From assembly GCA_019054805.1 (NCBI GenBank), contig JAHQIY010000012.1, positions 3,162,001 through 3,226,000 on the forward strand: a DNA stretch of 64,000 bases. Direction: 5' to 3'. This stretch comes from Brachionus manjavacas. Lineage: Eukaryota > Rotifera > Eurotatoria > Ploima > Brachionidae. The position numbers and the translations under genes were made by a program. Positions 54,991-64,000 of this stretch are shown one piece after another. The notes beneath the pieces are model-generated. The model worked only from the letters and a program-made list of their open reading frames with translations. It did no database searches and was not told the DNA's origin. How positions within the stretch are numbered: position 1 is the first letter of the stretch; each line of letters opens with the position of its first letter.

Positions 54991-55445
54991 TAATTTCTAA
55001 TTTTAAGTGCGGCGCCAAAAATTATTTTTTTAAAAAAAAAATATCTTTCGATTTGTCAAATTATTTTTTTACTAAAATTATGTTTACTTATGATTTTAAT
55101 TATTTTAAACTTTAACTAAATCCTCAAAATTAAAAATTAACTTTTCAATTATTTTTTATGGAGATTTATTCAAATTATATTTTTAATTTTTTAAAAATCA
55201 CTAGCAAGATTTCCATGCAGTTTTAGAATTTAGAATTTTGAATAAAAAAGTATCAAAAACTAGCAGAATGGTTTATAAAAGATGAATATTCCTTTTCCAA
55301 ATTTTATTTAACTTCTTTTATATTTCTTTTGTTGAAAATAAACAACTTAACTAAATGGAATTATGACAACGATTTTTGAAATTAGATGATGTTTTTATTT
55401 TAAAAAAACTAATTTTTAGCGCCACACTTAATATTAGGAAATGAA
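54990..55445. mobile_element. AAGTGYGGCGC MITE, copy 1
   Basis: Terminal inverted repeats: TTTTAAGTGCGGCGCCAAAAATTA at the left and its near-complement TAATTTTTAGCGCCACACTTAAT at the right. The interior matches 61975..62440 along its whole length at roughly 85-90 percent by eye. No coding sequence. The inverted region may extend outward (ATTTCTAAT / ATTAGGAAAT). Confidence 0.8.
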
Positions 55446-56284
55446 TATTTGAATTAAAGAATAAAAATGAAAAAAAAATTTAATTTAATTTTTAAAAGGT
55501 TGTAATTAAAATTTGTAGCATTGGGTTTATATAAGATTATATAAGGGTTTATATAAGGGTCTATAAAATGTTTTTATTTTAAGCATAGTTTATTTTATGG
55601 CAGAATCACATGTTTAACGCTACAAATAAGTCCCTATGTCCACTATGTGTGCCCAAATTGTTAAATAGCAGGTGTTACTTTTATAGAAATAAGGTGTCTC
55701 AAATAATTTATTATTGCGATTGTATTTGCTTTAGTTTCGACCAACTCAATATCAATTTCAACACAAAATTTACCTAATAAAATTTTTAGTCACTAAAAAT
55801 GTGAAAAAATAAGTAATTTCTAATGCTTTAAAGACAGAATCAATACTGTCCATTAATCAAAATATTTGATGATTTAAAAAAGTTTTAAATTTGACAAGCC
55901 AAAAGTTTTTTCAAATATTTTTTTTAATCTAATTTTAGATTTGAGCGCCCATAAAAATAGAAAATAATAAAAAACTCGAAAACTTTTTTTAAAACGATTT
56001 ATTTTTAAAATTCTATTTATTAAAATAATTTTGTTTAACTAATCATCAGTGAATTCAAATAAATTTTATGTTACTTGGTTTCAATTCGAACTTGCTGCTA
56101 AACCAAAAGGATAGAATATCTGTTCCTTCAGTTAGAATAGGAAACCCTTGCCAAACTAGCTTTTAAGTTGCATCGGCATGAAAATGAAATATTTATTTAA
56201 TAGTCTTTTTGATTAAAGAAAATTAGCATATTCTTCACCGCGAATCCTTTAGTAAACTATAAAAACTACATTCTCAATTCCAGG
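55446..56284. other. No gene seen
   Basis: AT-rich. Contains the right-flanking text GCGAATCCTTTAGT at 56240 that recurs at 57713 across the Tc1 copy. Confidence 0.45.
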
Positions 56285-57458
56285 AATTTTAAGTCTTTGT
56301 ATGTTTCTTCTGAAATTTATTCAGCTTTGAGACCATTGAGTTTAACAACTTAGAAAAAGTTTGAATTAGCTCCTTGTTGAAATCTTCGGTTAGGAAGTGA
56401 AATATAATTATCGAGTAACTTCTTGTCTCTGTCAACTTATAGACATCCTCAAGTTTTTTGAATCCGTAAAGACTGATTGGAACCTTGCAATCCACTACTT
56501 AACAATCTGAAGAAAAATTGTAAATAACGGGTAACAACATAAAATTGAATCCTTAGTTCATCTAAGTTTTTTGCTCTCAAGCCATTCTCATACATTTTCT
56601 TCTTTAAAATAGACCAAAAATCTTTCGTACTTCTGGCACATTTGGAGGGTTTTCGCATTTTTACACAAATTTGATATTTTGGTCAATCAAGTAGTTGACC
56701 ACTGTATTGGCATAATGAGAGCTCGCCAAATCGGGCCAGAACTTATAGTTGCCGTCTGAATAATGCTTTTCAATAAACGGAATGCCTACACGCTTTATAA
56801 AGTCTAAATAGACACTTTGGTTGACTGAAAGTCCACTTTTTCGTTTGATTGGCGCCGAAATACCCCTCTCAGAAATGACCAACCAAACAAGTAATTCCTG
56901 TTCAAATTTCTTAACTGGGGTATATTTCGTACTTGCTGGTGTTGCAGCAATGTTACTTGAGTAAAATACATCATTATCACTGATTTTACCATGACTGAGA
57001 GTGAAATAGGATTCTTCGCCTAAAATCCAGGAAATATTTGGATTTTTTAAATACAAATTTCTTCAATTGACTCTAGCTACTTTTTTTTGCGTTTCGATTC
57101 GGTCAGTGATTTTCATCTTTCTTCTAGGTGTTATTTGAAGCTTCTTCAACAATTTTGAGACCATTTGCTGGCTTAATTCATACTTTTTGGCTGCTTGACG
57201 CTGACTGATGTTGTCTTTGTGATCAAAAGACTCTTTTAGCTTGTTGAGTTGTACTTTAGTCATTTTTTTCGATGTTTTTCCAGATCCTTGTTTCCTTTCT
57301 AGTGATAAATTTTCACTACGTTTTAAAATTCGGTAAACAGTACTCCTTGCCATAAAATGCCTCACAGTTAATATCTTTTCAAGTGAGCTATTTTCGTTAA
57401 AAAACGCGTACAAGCGAATTCTTATGGCCTGTTCTTTAGATAAATTTATTTTGGTCAT
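56285..57458 (-). mobile_element. Tc1/mariner transposase, decayed
   Basis: 57458..57063 encodes the paired-type helix-turn-helix N-terminus (MTKINLSKEQAIRIRLYAFF, ISQRQAAKKYELSQQMVSKL). After an in-frame TGA the same frame continues 57056..56661: ISWILGEESYFTLS (first acidic site), then KFWPDLASSHYANTVVNYLI (second Asp) and, after a TAA, NPPNVPEVR. A frameshift near 56620 leads to DFWSILKKKMYENGLRAKNL and a tail to 56289. Spacing from the second Asp to the expected third acidic residue is about 37, as in DD37-type families. Roughly four breaks; non-functional. Confidence 0.88.
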
Positions 57459-58189
57459 TTTTAATTCAAATTGAATATTTTTTTTTTTCGTATTTAAAAT
57501 TTAATTTTCTACAAGAAAATGTAAAGAGATTTATAAAAAAATTAAAATAGCATTGTAAATGATACTTAAAGTTCGTCTCGATTTTAAGTTGTCACCCGTT
57601 AGCTGAAATTTCTTTGAATCCAGAGTCTTTGAGTACACATTTGGAAAGATTTTTAAGTGATTGACAAGTGATTAAAAATAATAAATTTTATAAATTTATA
57701 CAAGCGAATCCTTTAGTTTTATTGTGACAAATGCAGGATGCAGCCAAATACTCGAGAGATTTAATTGTTTATCTCTACTTCTGGATAAAAAAATCATAAA
57801 AAGTTTAATAAAATCAAAAAATCAAAAAAAATAAACAATAAGAATGAATCCTCATTTATTTCAATATACACTCATATAATATTTTGAACACTTTTTTTTC
57901 TTAAATAAATGGATTTAAGTCCTACCTATAATGTATATGTAATAGTAAATTTTGATAAAACGTAAATATCTAAATAAACTGATCCATTAGTACATCTTGA
58001 AAAAAATTTTAATTTTTTCTTATTATCATATTTTACTAAGTAAGTTTTGATATTTACTGATGCAACCCTAAATAAAAAAAAACAACTTTTTATGAACTTG
58101 CATGTCAAGTTGGCGTATTTTCGGACTTTTTTGACAAGAAATTAGAACTGACAAGCCGATCAAAAGCGTTAGACAAAAAAAATGTCAAT
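57459..58189. other. Upstream of the Tc1 copy; short gene-fragment match
   Basis: AT-rich. 57729..57752 contains GCAGGATGCAGCCAAATACT followed by CG, an exact 22-bp match to codons for LQDAAKYS in the gene at 59629 (59948..59969). Confidence 0.5.
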
Positions 58190-58310
58190 GAAATGTCAAT
58201 CGGTGGTGGTCAAGGAATGATAAGATGTAATTGTACATCTCAATGTATAACAAATCGATTAAGCTGTAGAAAATCGAACCTCTTGTGTAATTCCAGCTGT
58301 CATAGATAAA
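58190..58310 (+). mobile_element. Fossil C-terminal tail of an integrase element
   Basis: The plus strand reads GGGQGMIRCNCTSQCITNRL and SCRKSNLLCNSSCH, the Cys-rich tail (CNC..C..NRC.CRK....CNS.CH) that follows the rve integrase in a family of animal elements with KRAB-A/SCAN-type annotation. Only this tail is present. It is possibly the same family as the fossil at 39069..39500. Confidence 0.55.
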
Positions 58311-59628
58311 ATACAATTTACTCCAATTAATAAACTTTTTATCAATATTTACGCTTTATTTCATTTATTTCAGATTATTACTATATTGTCTTTTTAATTT
58401 CAGTTAATTAAGAGAAAACTAGAAAAAACAGGAAAAATTGATAATTTTTTTATTTCAAAATTTACGTCTTGTAACGTAATTATCGATATTTACGTATTAT
58501 CAAAAAAAACGATAACATATATAAAAAGGACAAATTTTGCTTTTAAAATTACCCTGGGACTTGACAGCACTGATTAGATCGAAAGATACACTTTTAATAA
58601 TTGAGACTGTAGCTCCAATGTCAAACAACATTGAAATTTATCTCAATTTAAGTCAAAGTGAAGGAGAGTTTGTTTAAAATTTCACACTGCCGATCGACAT
58701 TAAATGATAAAAAAATTAAAATTTTAAAATAATTGCTGAATATTACTCGCATTTCTGTATTTTTATTTAAATTTTAATCCACTTAAAATACACTCTTAGA
58801 AAAACAACCTGTGTTAAGAAAACACAATTTTTTTAAACTTTTTAGTCTGTAATTAAGTCAATTTTTTATTTTTGAAATTCAAATTTAATTAAATAGAAGT
58901 CTTTGTTAAAAACTAGATGGAATCCTCTATTTTGAGACGCAACAAAAAAAAGACGCAGCAAACACTTAATCCATAACACGCCATTCCATGAAAAAAACAA
59001 AAAATTTAAAATAAAACTTAAAAAATTAATTTTTAATTTAAAAAATTTCTTAATCTATTATGACTATTTATTTGACTTTAAATATTTAGAAGCTATTTTT
59101 ATTTTAAAAAAGCAGCTCAATGGTATTAAATTACGGCTCAATCGGAGCCGTTTGTTCGACACCTTCAAAATTTGATTGACAGCTTGCTAAAATTATAAAA
59201 GTTCCAAAACATCAGAATAATTAACTGCCGCATTTTACCTAAATTACACAAAAAAAATCAAAATTTTTATTGAATAAAATATTTAAATGATCAAGGCGTT
59301 TGATGAAAAAATCAAAAAGTGTAAGCTCAATTAGACTTTGGCAAGAACTGTTTCTTCTCGCTTTTTTGTTTCTTTGTGCTCAACAAAAACAGCCATAAAC
59401 AATATTGTTTCTAGCGCCGCTTTTCTTCTATTGTGACTCAAACAGCATTTTTCAGTTTTCCTTTCAAATTTAATTTAAAAAAAAAATATTTTCTTTTAAA
59501 ATATTATTGAACATGTTTGCCTAAAAGTTAATTTTTGCTTTAGACTAACAAAATCTAACAATGACTTCAAGGTCTACAAATAAGTTACGAAAAATTATTT
59601 TCTGAATTATAATTATTGTTTTTATTCA
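58311..59628. other. No gene seen
   Basis: AT-rich with small islands (58555..58630, 59120..59170, 59390..59450). The last 100 bp are the 5' flank of the plus-strand gene at 59629. Confidence 0.45.
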
Positions 59629-60372
59629 ATGTGTTCTTTAAGAGCCAAAAAAATACTCGACCCGACAGAAGAAGAGTGGAAAAGGTGGCTGCGCAAAGAC
59701 TTGCTAAATTTTCCGCGGATACAACCCGCTTTGTTGGAGGAAAAAAAGCACCACCGCAAGCTCTACACCAAATTGCTGAGTGATTTTAATGAAACAAAGC
59801 GCATTGAGCAAGAAAGGCTGATTAGGCGCATGGACAGGGACATGAACCTGAATCGGCTTTTGAGCCGAGATGAAAAATTTCTCAACATCGGCCGCAATAA
59901 GCCCAGGTCGAATTTTTTCAGCTCCAATATCATGAACCGCATTTTGCAGGATGCAGCCAAATACTCGCGGAACCAGTCCAAAAATCGATCATCAGACAAC
60001 AATTTTAGCATCAACTTCCAAGATGAGACTCCGTGTCCCCGGTTTGTCAGAAATTTGAAGCGTTTTGACAACAGGGAATACTACAAATTGCTCTCTCAGT
60101 CTTCTGATTTTGAGAGCGAGTTCACGCTCTCGTTGCCTGCAATCGGTTCCCCAAATGAAGGGAACATCGATCAGAACTTCAAGGCCGAAAGCTTAATTTT
60201 GCCCAAAATTCAAAGCGAGATGGCAGATGAAGACAAGAAAACCAGCAACCAAAATTTGCTCGAAGACAATGAAGAACAAACAAACATTCAACTTCCACCT
60301 TTAATCAGAGATCAAACTGCAATGCTAAAGCCCAAAATTCAGATGGCCGGCTTTGATACCAAAAAAATTTAG
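59629..60372 (+). CDS. Charged orphan protein, 247 residues
   Basis: A single open frame from ATG at 59629 to TAG at 60372. It is rich in Lys/Arg/Glu/Asp/Asn with long predicted helices: residues 14-75 (TEEEWKRWLRKDLLNFPRIQ ... RLIRRMDRDMNLNRLLSRDE) look like a coiled coil, followed by low-complexity Ser/Asn, an aromatic patch (DNREYYKLL) and a Gln/Glu/Asn tail with two Leu-Pro motifs (LILPKIQ, QLPPLI). No signal peptide or membrane helix and no domain recognised. Codon use is clearly less AT-rich than the flanks, so it is a real host gene. It could be single-exon or have a 5' exon joined upstream of residue 1. Confidence 0.75.
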   Translation: MCSLRAKKILDPTEEEWKRWLRKDLLNFPRIQPALLEEKKHHRKLYTKLLSDFNETKRIEQERLIRRMDRDMNLNRLLSRDEKFLNIGRNKPRSNFFSSNIMNRILQDAAKYSRNQSKNRSSDNNFSINFQDETPCPRFVRNLKRFDNREYYKLLSQSSDFESEFTLSLPAIGSPNEGNIDQNFKAESLILPKIQSEMADEDKKTSNQNLLEDNEEQTNIQLPPLIRDQTAMLKPKIQMAGFDTKKI

Positions 60373-61020
60373 TCTCTAAATTTTTATTTTGTTTAGGAAA
60401 TTTTTTATTCATTTAGGAAATTTGTGTTTTTATTTGAAATTAATTTTTTTAACATTGTCAAAAATGTTTTTTCCTTCTGAAAATTTAAATATTTTCTAAA
60501 GCGATGGCAAAAAAGTAAAATTTAGAACAAAAAATTTTATCGACTGAAATGAGCATTTATTTAATAAATAAAAACATTAATTTTGTTCTAACTTTTTCTA
60601 ATTTTCTAATAAATTGAAATTAAAATTTAATTTTTTTTATTAGAATCATCTGTTTCTGTTACTGAGTTTCTTGTCCACGATCAAGGTTTCATTAAAAAAA
60701 ATTTTATCGAATTAATTGAATTAATAAAAAGTGAATTTTTTTGATATTGTTACTCTTAATTTTTGATACTGCACCAGATTCATAATTCGAAAAAATTAAA
60801 AATCCCGACTAAAAAAACTACTTTGGTTCCATTCATTTAAAAATCATTTATTTTTTGGATCCGGGTTATCAAAATAAGTCCACCATTGAACAAGAACAGA
60901 GAGTATTTTACAAGGTTTTACGGTGAATGTCAAATGGGTCAATATTTAACTAATTAGCCATAGATATATTTAATTTGTAGTTGATGCTAATTATTTTTGG
61001 CTACTTAATTTTAAATCATC
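60373..61020. other. No gene seen
   Basis: AT-rich 3' flank of the previous gene, up to the MULE end at 61021. Confidence 0.5.
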
Positions 61021-61734
61021 AAATTTACTAAAACTATCACCAATTTTACTTGATGAAAACAAAAACACAAATTTAGTTTCAAAATTTATTTTTAGTTACA
61101 TAAACACCTTTTTATTTCATAAATCCAAAATTTAAAACAAAAATTAGTCTCTTTCATGCCAATGTTTAGCCTTCTTCTTTTTCCCTGGTTTGGGTTTGGA
61201 ACCTATTTCTGAATCAAAATATTTTTCGGGTATAAAGATTTGATTATTAGCAATAGCAATTACAAGTAAATGTTTGCACATCCAAGTTTTAAAATAATCA
61301 TAGCAAGTACACTTGGAGAACTTCCAATTATCTGGATTAGTTCCAACAATCATAATACTATTATTTAACTCAAAGAAAGTATCGAATGTCATATCTTTAA
61401 AAGAGTCACAATCTGCTAAACATCCTTTATCACATTCTAACACTATTGAACCGCTATTAAAAGCTATTGAACTTCCGATAGTTGAAGTGCAAAAAAACTA
61501 ACATCAACATCTTTTTGCACTTCAACTATCGAAGGTTCAATAGCTTTTTTACGAGTAAGAATATTCGAAACATCAATTTTTAACATTTTTAATTTTTTTT
61601 TATTTCAGTTTATTTGAATGAAAATAGTATTTTTTAGTACTCTTTAATAATTATGAAGCGAATAATATTTTGTTGGGATAATTTAGAAATTTTATATTTT
61701 TTTCTTAATTTTTGGTGATAGTTTCAGTAAATTT
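61021..61734 (-). mobile_element. Internally deleted MULE with SWIM zinc finger
   Basis: Terminal inverted repeats AAATTTACTAAAACTATCAC (61021) and its partner AAATTTACTGAAACTATCAC on the other strand (61734). The minus strand encodes, from about 61590, MLKIDVSNILTRKKAIEPSI and, at 61443..61144, a SWIM finger: WKFSKCTCYDYFKTWMCKHL then LVIAIANNQIFIP, ending in a basic KPGKKKKAKHWHERD. CxC...CxH is intact. The catalytic DDE core is absent, so this is a deletion derivative. Confidence 0.75.
61461..61553. repeat. 35-bp-arm hairpin inside the MULE
   Basis: AAAGCTATTGAACTTCCGAT...AGTTGAAGTGCAAAAA is mirrored after a 15-nt spacer as TTTTTGCACTTCAACTATCG...AAGGTTCAATAGCTTT. Arms are near-perfect. 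The right arm is the original coding strand (AIEPSIVEVQKDV), so the left arm is an inverted duplication. Confidence 0.8.
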
Positions 61735-61904
61735 GGTTAAAAAAGAATAATTAGTCATTATTTTTGATATTCAAAAAATTTTCATCATAGCAATTAATTT
61801 GTCAGTATTGTAAATGGCATCGATTATTTTCACAAATTTTTTTCTCTAAAAAAATAATATTAGGTAAGAGTTGAATTCAAAAAAAAGCTTAAAATTCAGT
61901 TTTA

Positions 61905-62516
61905 AGTTTAGATGCAGCGGTAGAAAAATAGAATGAAAATTTTTAAAAATTTTTATTAAAATAATTTTCTAATTTTAAGTGTGGCGCTAAAAATTGTTTT
62001 TTTTTAAAAAAAACAATCAATTGAACAAAAAAAAAATTTCTTTCGATTTTTCAAATAAATATTTTTACTAAAATTATGTTTACTTATGGTTAAAATTATT
62101 TTAAACTTTTACTAAATTTTCAAGATCAGAAATTAATTTTTCAATTTTTTTATGGAGATTTAATCAAATTATATTTTTAATTGTTTAAAATCACTAGCAA
62201 AACTTGCATGCAGTTTAAGAATTAAAATAAGTAGTAAAAACTAGCAGAATGGTTTATCAAAGCTGAATATTTCTTTTCCAAACGTTATTTAACTTCTTTT
62301 GTTGAAAAATTTTATTTGTTATAAAATACAAATAAACAGCATAACTAAATAGAATTATGACCAAGATTTTTGAAATTTGAAAAATCGAAAAATGTTTTTT
62401 TTTAAAAAAAACTAATTTTTAGCGCTGCACTTAAAATTGGAAATTAATTTTTTAAATAAAAAAATTATTGTGTTTTTCTATTTTTTAACGCCGCATCTAA
62501 ACTTAAAATTTAATTT
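61905..62516. mobile_element. Outer MITE carrying a nested AAGTGYGGCGC MITE
   Basis: Outer ends TTTTAAGTTTAGATGCAGCG (61908) and CGCCGCATCTAAACTTAAAA (62490..62510) are inverted. Inside, 61975..62440 is copy 2 of the family at 54990..55445, with termini TTAAGTGTGGCGCTAAAAAT and AATTTTTAGCGCTGCACTTAA. Both families end in AAG-T-x-GC-GCGGC-like text and may be related. Confidence 0.75.
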
Positions 62517-63786
62517 TAAGATTTTTTTAAAATTTAACTTATGTGCGGTATTTAATTTTAAAATTTAAGCATTAATACTGCGTCTATTTTTGATTTTTGG
62601 GTTTACTATAATCACCTGGGACGGCAAAAATATCATTTGTCCTTGATTCTGACTGATGGATTCTCGATGCCATCTATTTGACTCAGTTTAATAAAAAATA
62701 ATCAAAATGAAAATCATAGAAATCAAAAAAATTTTAATTTTGAGTGTAAATTTGATTATCAAAAAATCTAGATAATTTATAATTTTTTTATAAAGTATGC
62801 TCATTGAAAATAATTGGTAATGAACAATTAATAGGCGAAACAGAATTAGCGATCTTCCGTTAAATATAATTTACCTAAAATAATTACTCAACAAAAATGG
62901 AAAAACAGAAAATTTGTAAACAGGAGAAAAAATTGACTTTAAGATCTCAGAACTTCGAGTCATCAAGATTAAGACAATTTAATTAGACAATTCTAGTCAT
63001 GATATTCATCGTGACTTAAAGTGTATTGAATTGAATTCAAGATAGATATGTCAAAATTTTCAACTTTCAAATAAAAGTTCAAAAGAGATAAAAACAATTA
63101 TCATTTAAATACTTTATTTTTTTTTTTTTCAGATTTAATTTAGTTATACTCGAAAATCAATAATTTGTCGTTCATTAAATTACTCTAAAAAGGTAATATT
63201 TAATATTACACAAAAAAAATAAAAACGATTTAGAAAATATTTTTGAATAATTTTTTTCGTAAAAATTTAATTGGATTTTTTATTTTTTGTTTTAATCTGA
63301 AGGAAAATATTCTCGATAAAAGCATTAAATATATAATTAATTGAAACTTTCATTTAGAAATTAATTTGTATATCGAAAAAATATTAAAAATATATAAATA
63401 ATCCCAAAATAATTGGACAAATAATTGATCTGAAATTAAAAACTAAAACAAATTTTTGCTCTTGTTTTCCTTTTCTCTTCTTTCCGTTTCATTAAATAGA
63501 AAAGAGAAATTTTTTTAAAAAGACTGTTAATTTCTAAATAAATTTCGCTTTGTCTCTTAAATGTTTCCTTTAAAATTTTTTATTTTTTTATTAAAATATT
63601 TATTATTAGTTTAAAGAGGACTCCGTTCATTTTAGAATGGTCTTAACTTCCCTTCAAGCCCAAGAAATATAAAATTTACAGAAAATTTGCAACAGCTAAC
63701 TTTATGTTCTCAATATTTTGCATTTATTCATTTACTTTTTAAATTGACAATAATATTTTGTAGTTTTCAAATAAATAATAAAAAAA
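62517..63786. other. Upstream of the PhyH gene; one LINE-tip trace
   Basis: AT-rich. AATCTGAAGGAAAATATTCTCGATA at 63295..63320 resembles the LINE 3' tips at 3880 and 19680. The immediate upstream of 63787 has no obvious promoter motif. Confidence 0.45.
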
Positions 63787-64000
63787 ATGAAATTTATTCT
63801 AAATATTTTGAGACCCACCCTGACGCCAAAAGTCACTCTACGGTCCAGTTCAGTTTTGACTAAGCAACAACTGGAAGATTATGACCAAAAAGGCTTTATA
63901 GTAATTAAAAATCTAATTTCTAATGATTATTTGGAAAAGTTCCGGATGAGATTTCAGAAAATATGCGCTGAAAAAATTCGCTCCCCCGGCATGACTGTGA
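63787..64000 (+). CDS. Phytanoyl-CoA dioxygenase family protein, N-terminal part
   Basis: Open from ATG at 63787 to the window end (71 codons). After a basic, Ser-rich leader (MKFILNILRPTLTPKVTLRS) that could be a mitochondrial presequence, LTKQQLEDYDQKGFIVIKNL, ISNDYLEKFRMRFQKICAEK and SPGMTV fit the start of the PhyH (PF05721) double-stranded beta-helix Fe(II)/2-oxoglutarate dioxygenase: the entry 'F..dGF.vi.n.i' and the conserved PGMTVMRDV block. The metal-binding HxD...H lies beyond the window, so substrate cannot be inferred. The gene runs rightwards and ends outside. Confidence 0.82.
   Translation, partial: MKFILNILRPTLTPKVTLRSSSVLTKQQLEDYDQKGFIVIKNLISNDYLEKFRMRFQKICAEKIRSPGMTV

Noticed and set aside
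56236-57726. GCGAATCCTTTAGT at both flanks as Tc1 terminal inverted repeats
   Set aside because: The two occurrences are in the same orientation, so they are not inverted ends; they are too long for a TA target duplication. Left unexplained.

Overview
The window looks like a very AT-rich, intron-poor-in-length metazoan nuclear genome. Every confidently placed gene is eukaryotic and animal-like: ARPC3, SNF8/VPS22, YEATS2 of the ATAC complex, a sigma-class glutathione S-transferase, RAB10, SEC61B, NDUFA12-family proteins, a PhyH dioxygenase and an ankyrin protein with a SOCS/VHL-box-like tail. Splice sites can be placed by reading-frame continuity: 23 introns fall between 42 and 55 bp, and only two (both in YEATS2) are kilobase-sized. 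A compact-intron, AT-rich invertebrate such as a rotifer would fit, but the phylum cannot be fixed from the sequence.

Layout. 0-5.7 kb: start of an unknown minus-strand gene, then a transposon/LINE graveyard. 5.9-7.6 kb: ARPC3 and a Pro-Val repeat protein (both minus). 9.8-10.7 kb: SNF8 (minus). 11.2-15.3 kb: a Tc1 fragment, nested Mutator-like (MULE) elements and a short inverted-repeat element. 16.3-25.8 kb: YEATS2 (minus), whose two giant introns hold a LINE with a purine/pyrimidine palindrome, a MULE fragment, an hAT fragment, a tRNA-derived SINE and a second LINE end. 26.1-27.0 kb: GST (minus). 28.3-28.7 kb: arm of a foldback element. 29.1-30.1 kb: two tandem NDUFA12-family genes (minus). 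30.5-35.7 kb: palindromic MITEs, several with exact target-site duplications. 36.3-38.4 kb: ankyrin gene (plus). 39-47.3 kb: integrase fossil, MULE 5' end and at least five LINE copies. 47.9-48.6 kb: RAB10 (minus). 49.9-50.8 kb: an 858-bp Tc1-like foldback. 52.5-52.8 kb: SEC61B (plus). 55-58.3 kb: a MITE, a decayed Tc1/mariner transposase, an integrase-element tail. 59.6-60.4 kb: a charged orphan protein (plus). 61-62.5 kb: MULE with SWIM finger and nested MITEs. 63.8 kb to end: start of a PhyH dioxygenase (plus).

The host genes are unrelated housekeeping functions (actin nucleation, ESCRT-II, acetyltransferase complex, detoxification, respiration, membrane traffic, protein translocation); there is no operon-like logic. 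The most novel material is in the repeats: a CR1/L2-like LINE family whose 3' ends can fold into a three-way junction with compensatory base changes directly before a microsatellite tail, two MITE families with clean 8-bp target duplications, and a short two-copy element with its own conserved peptide.
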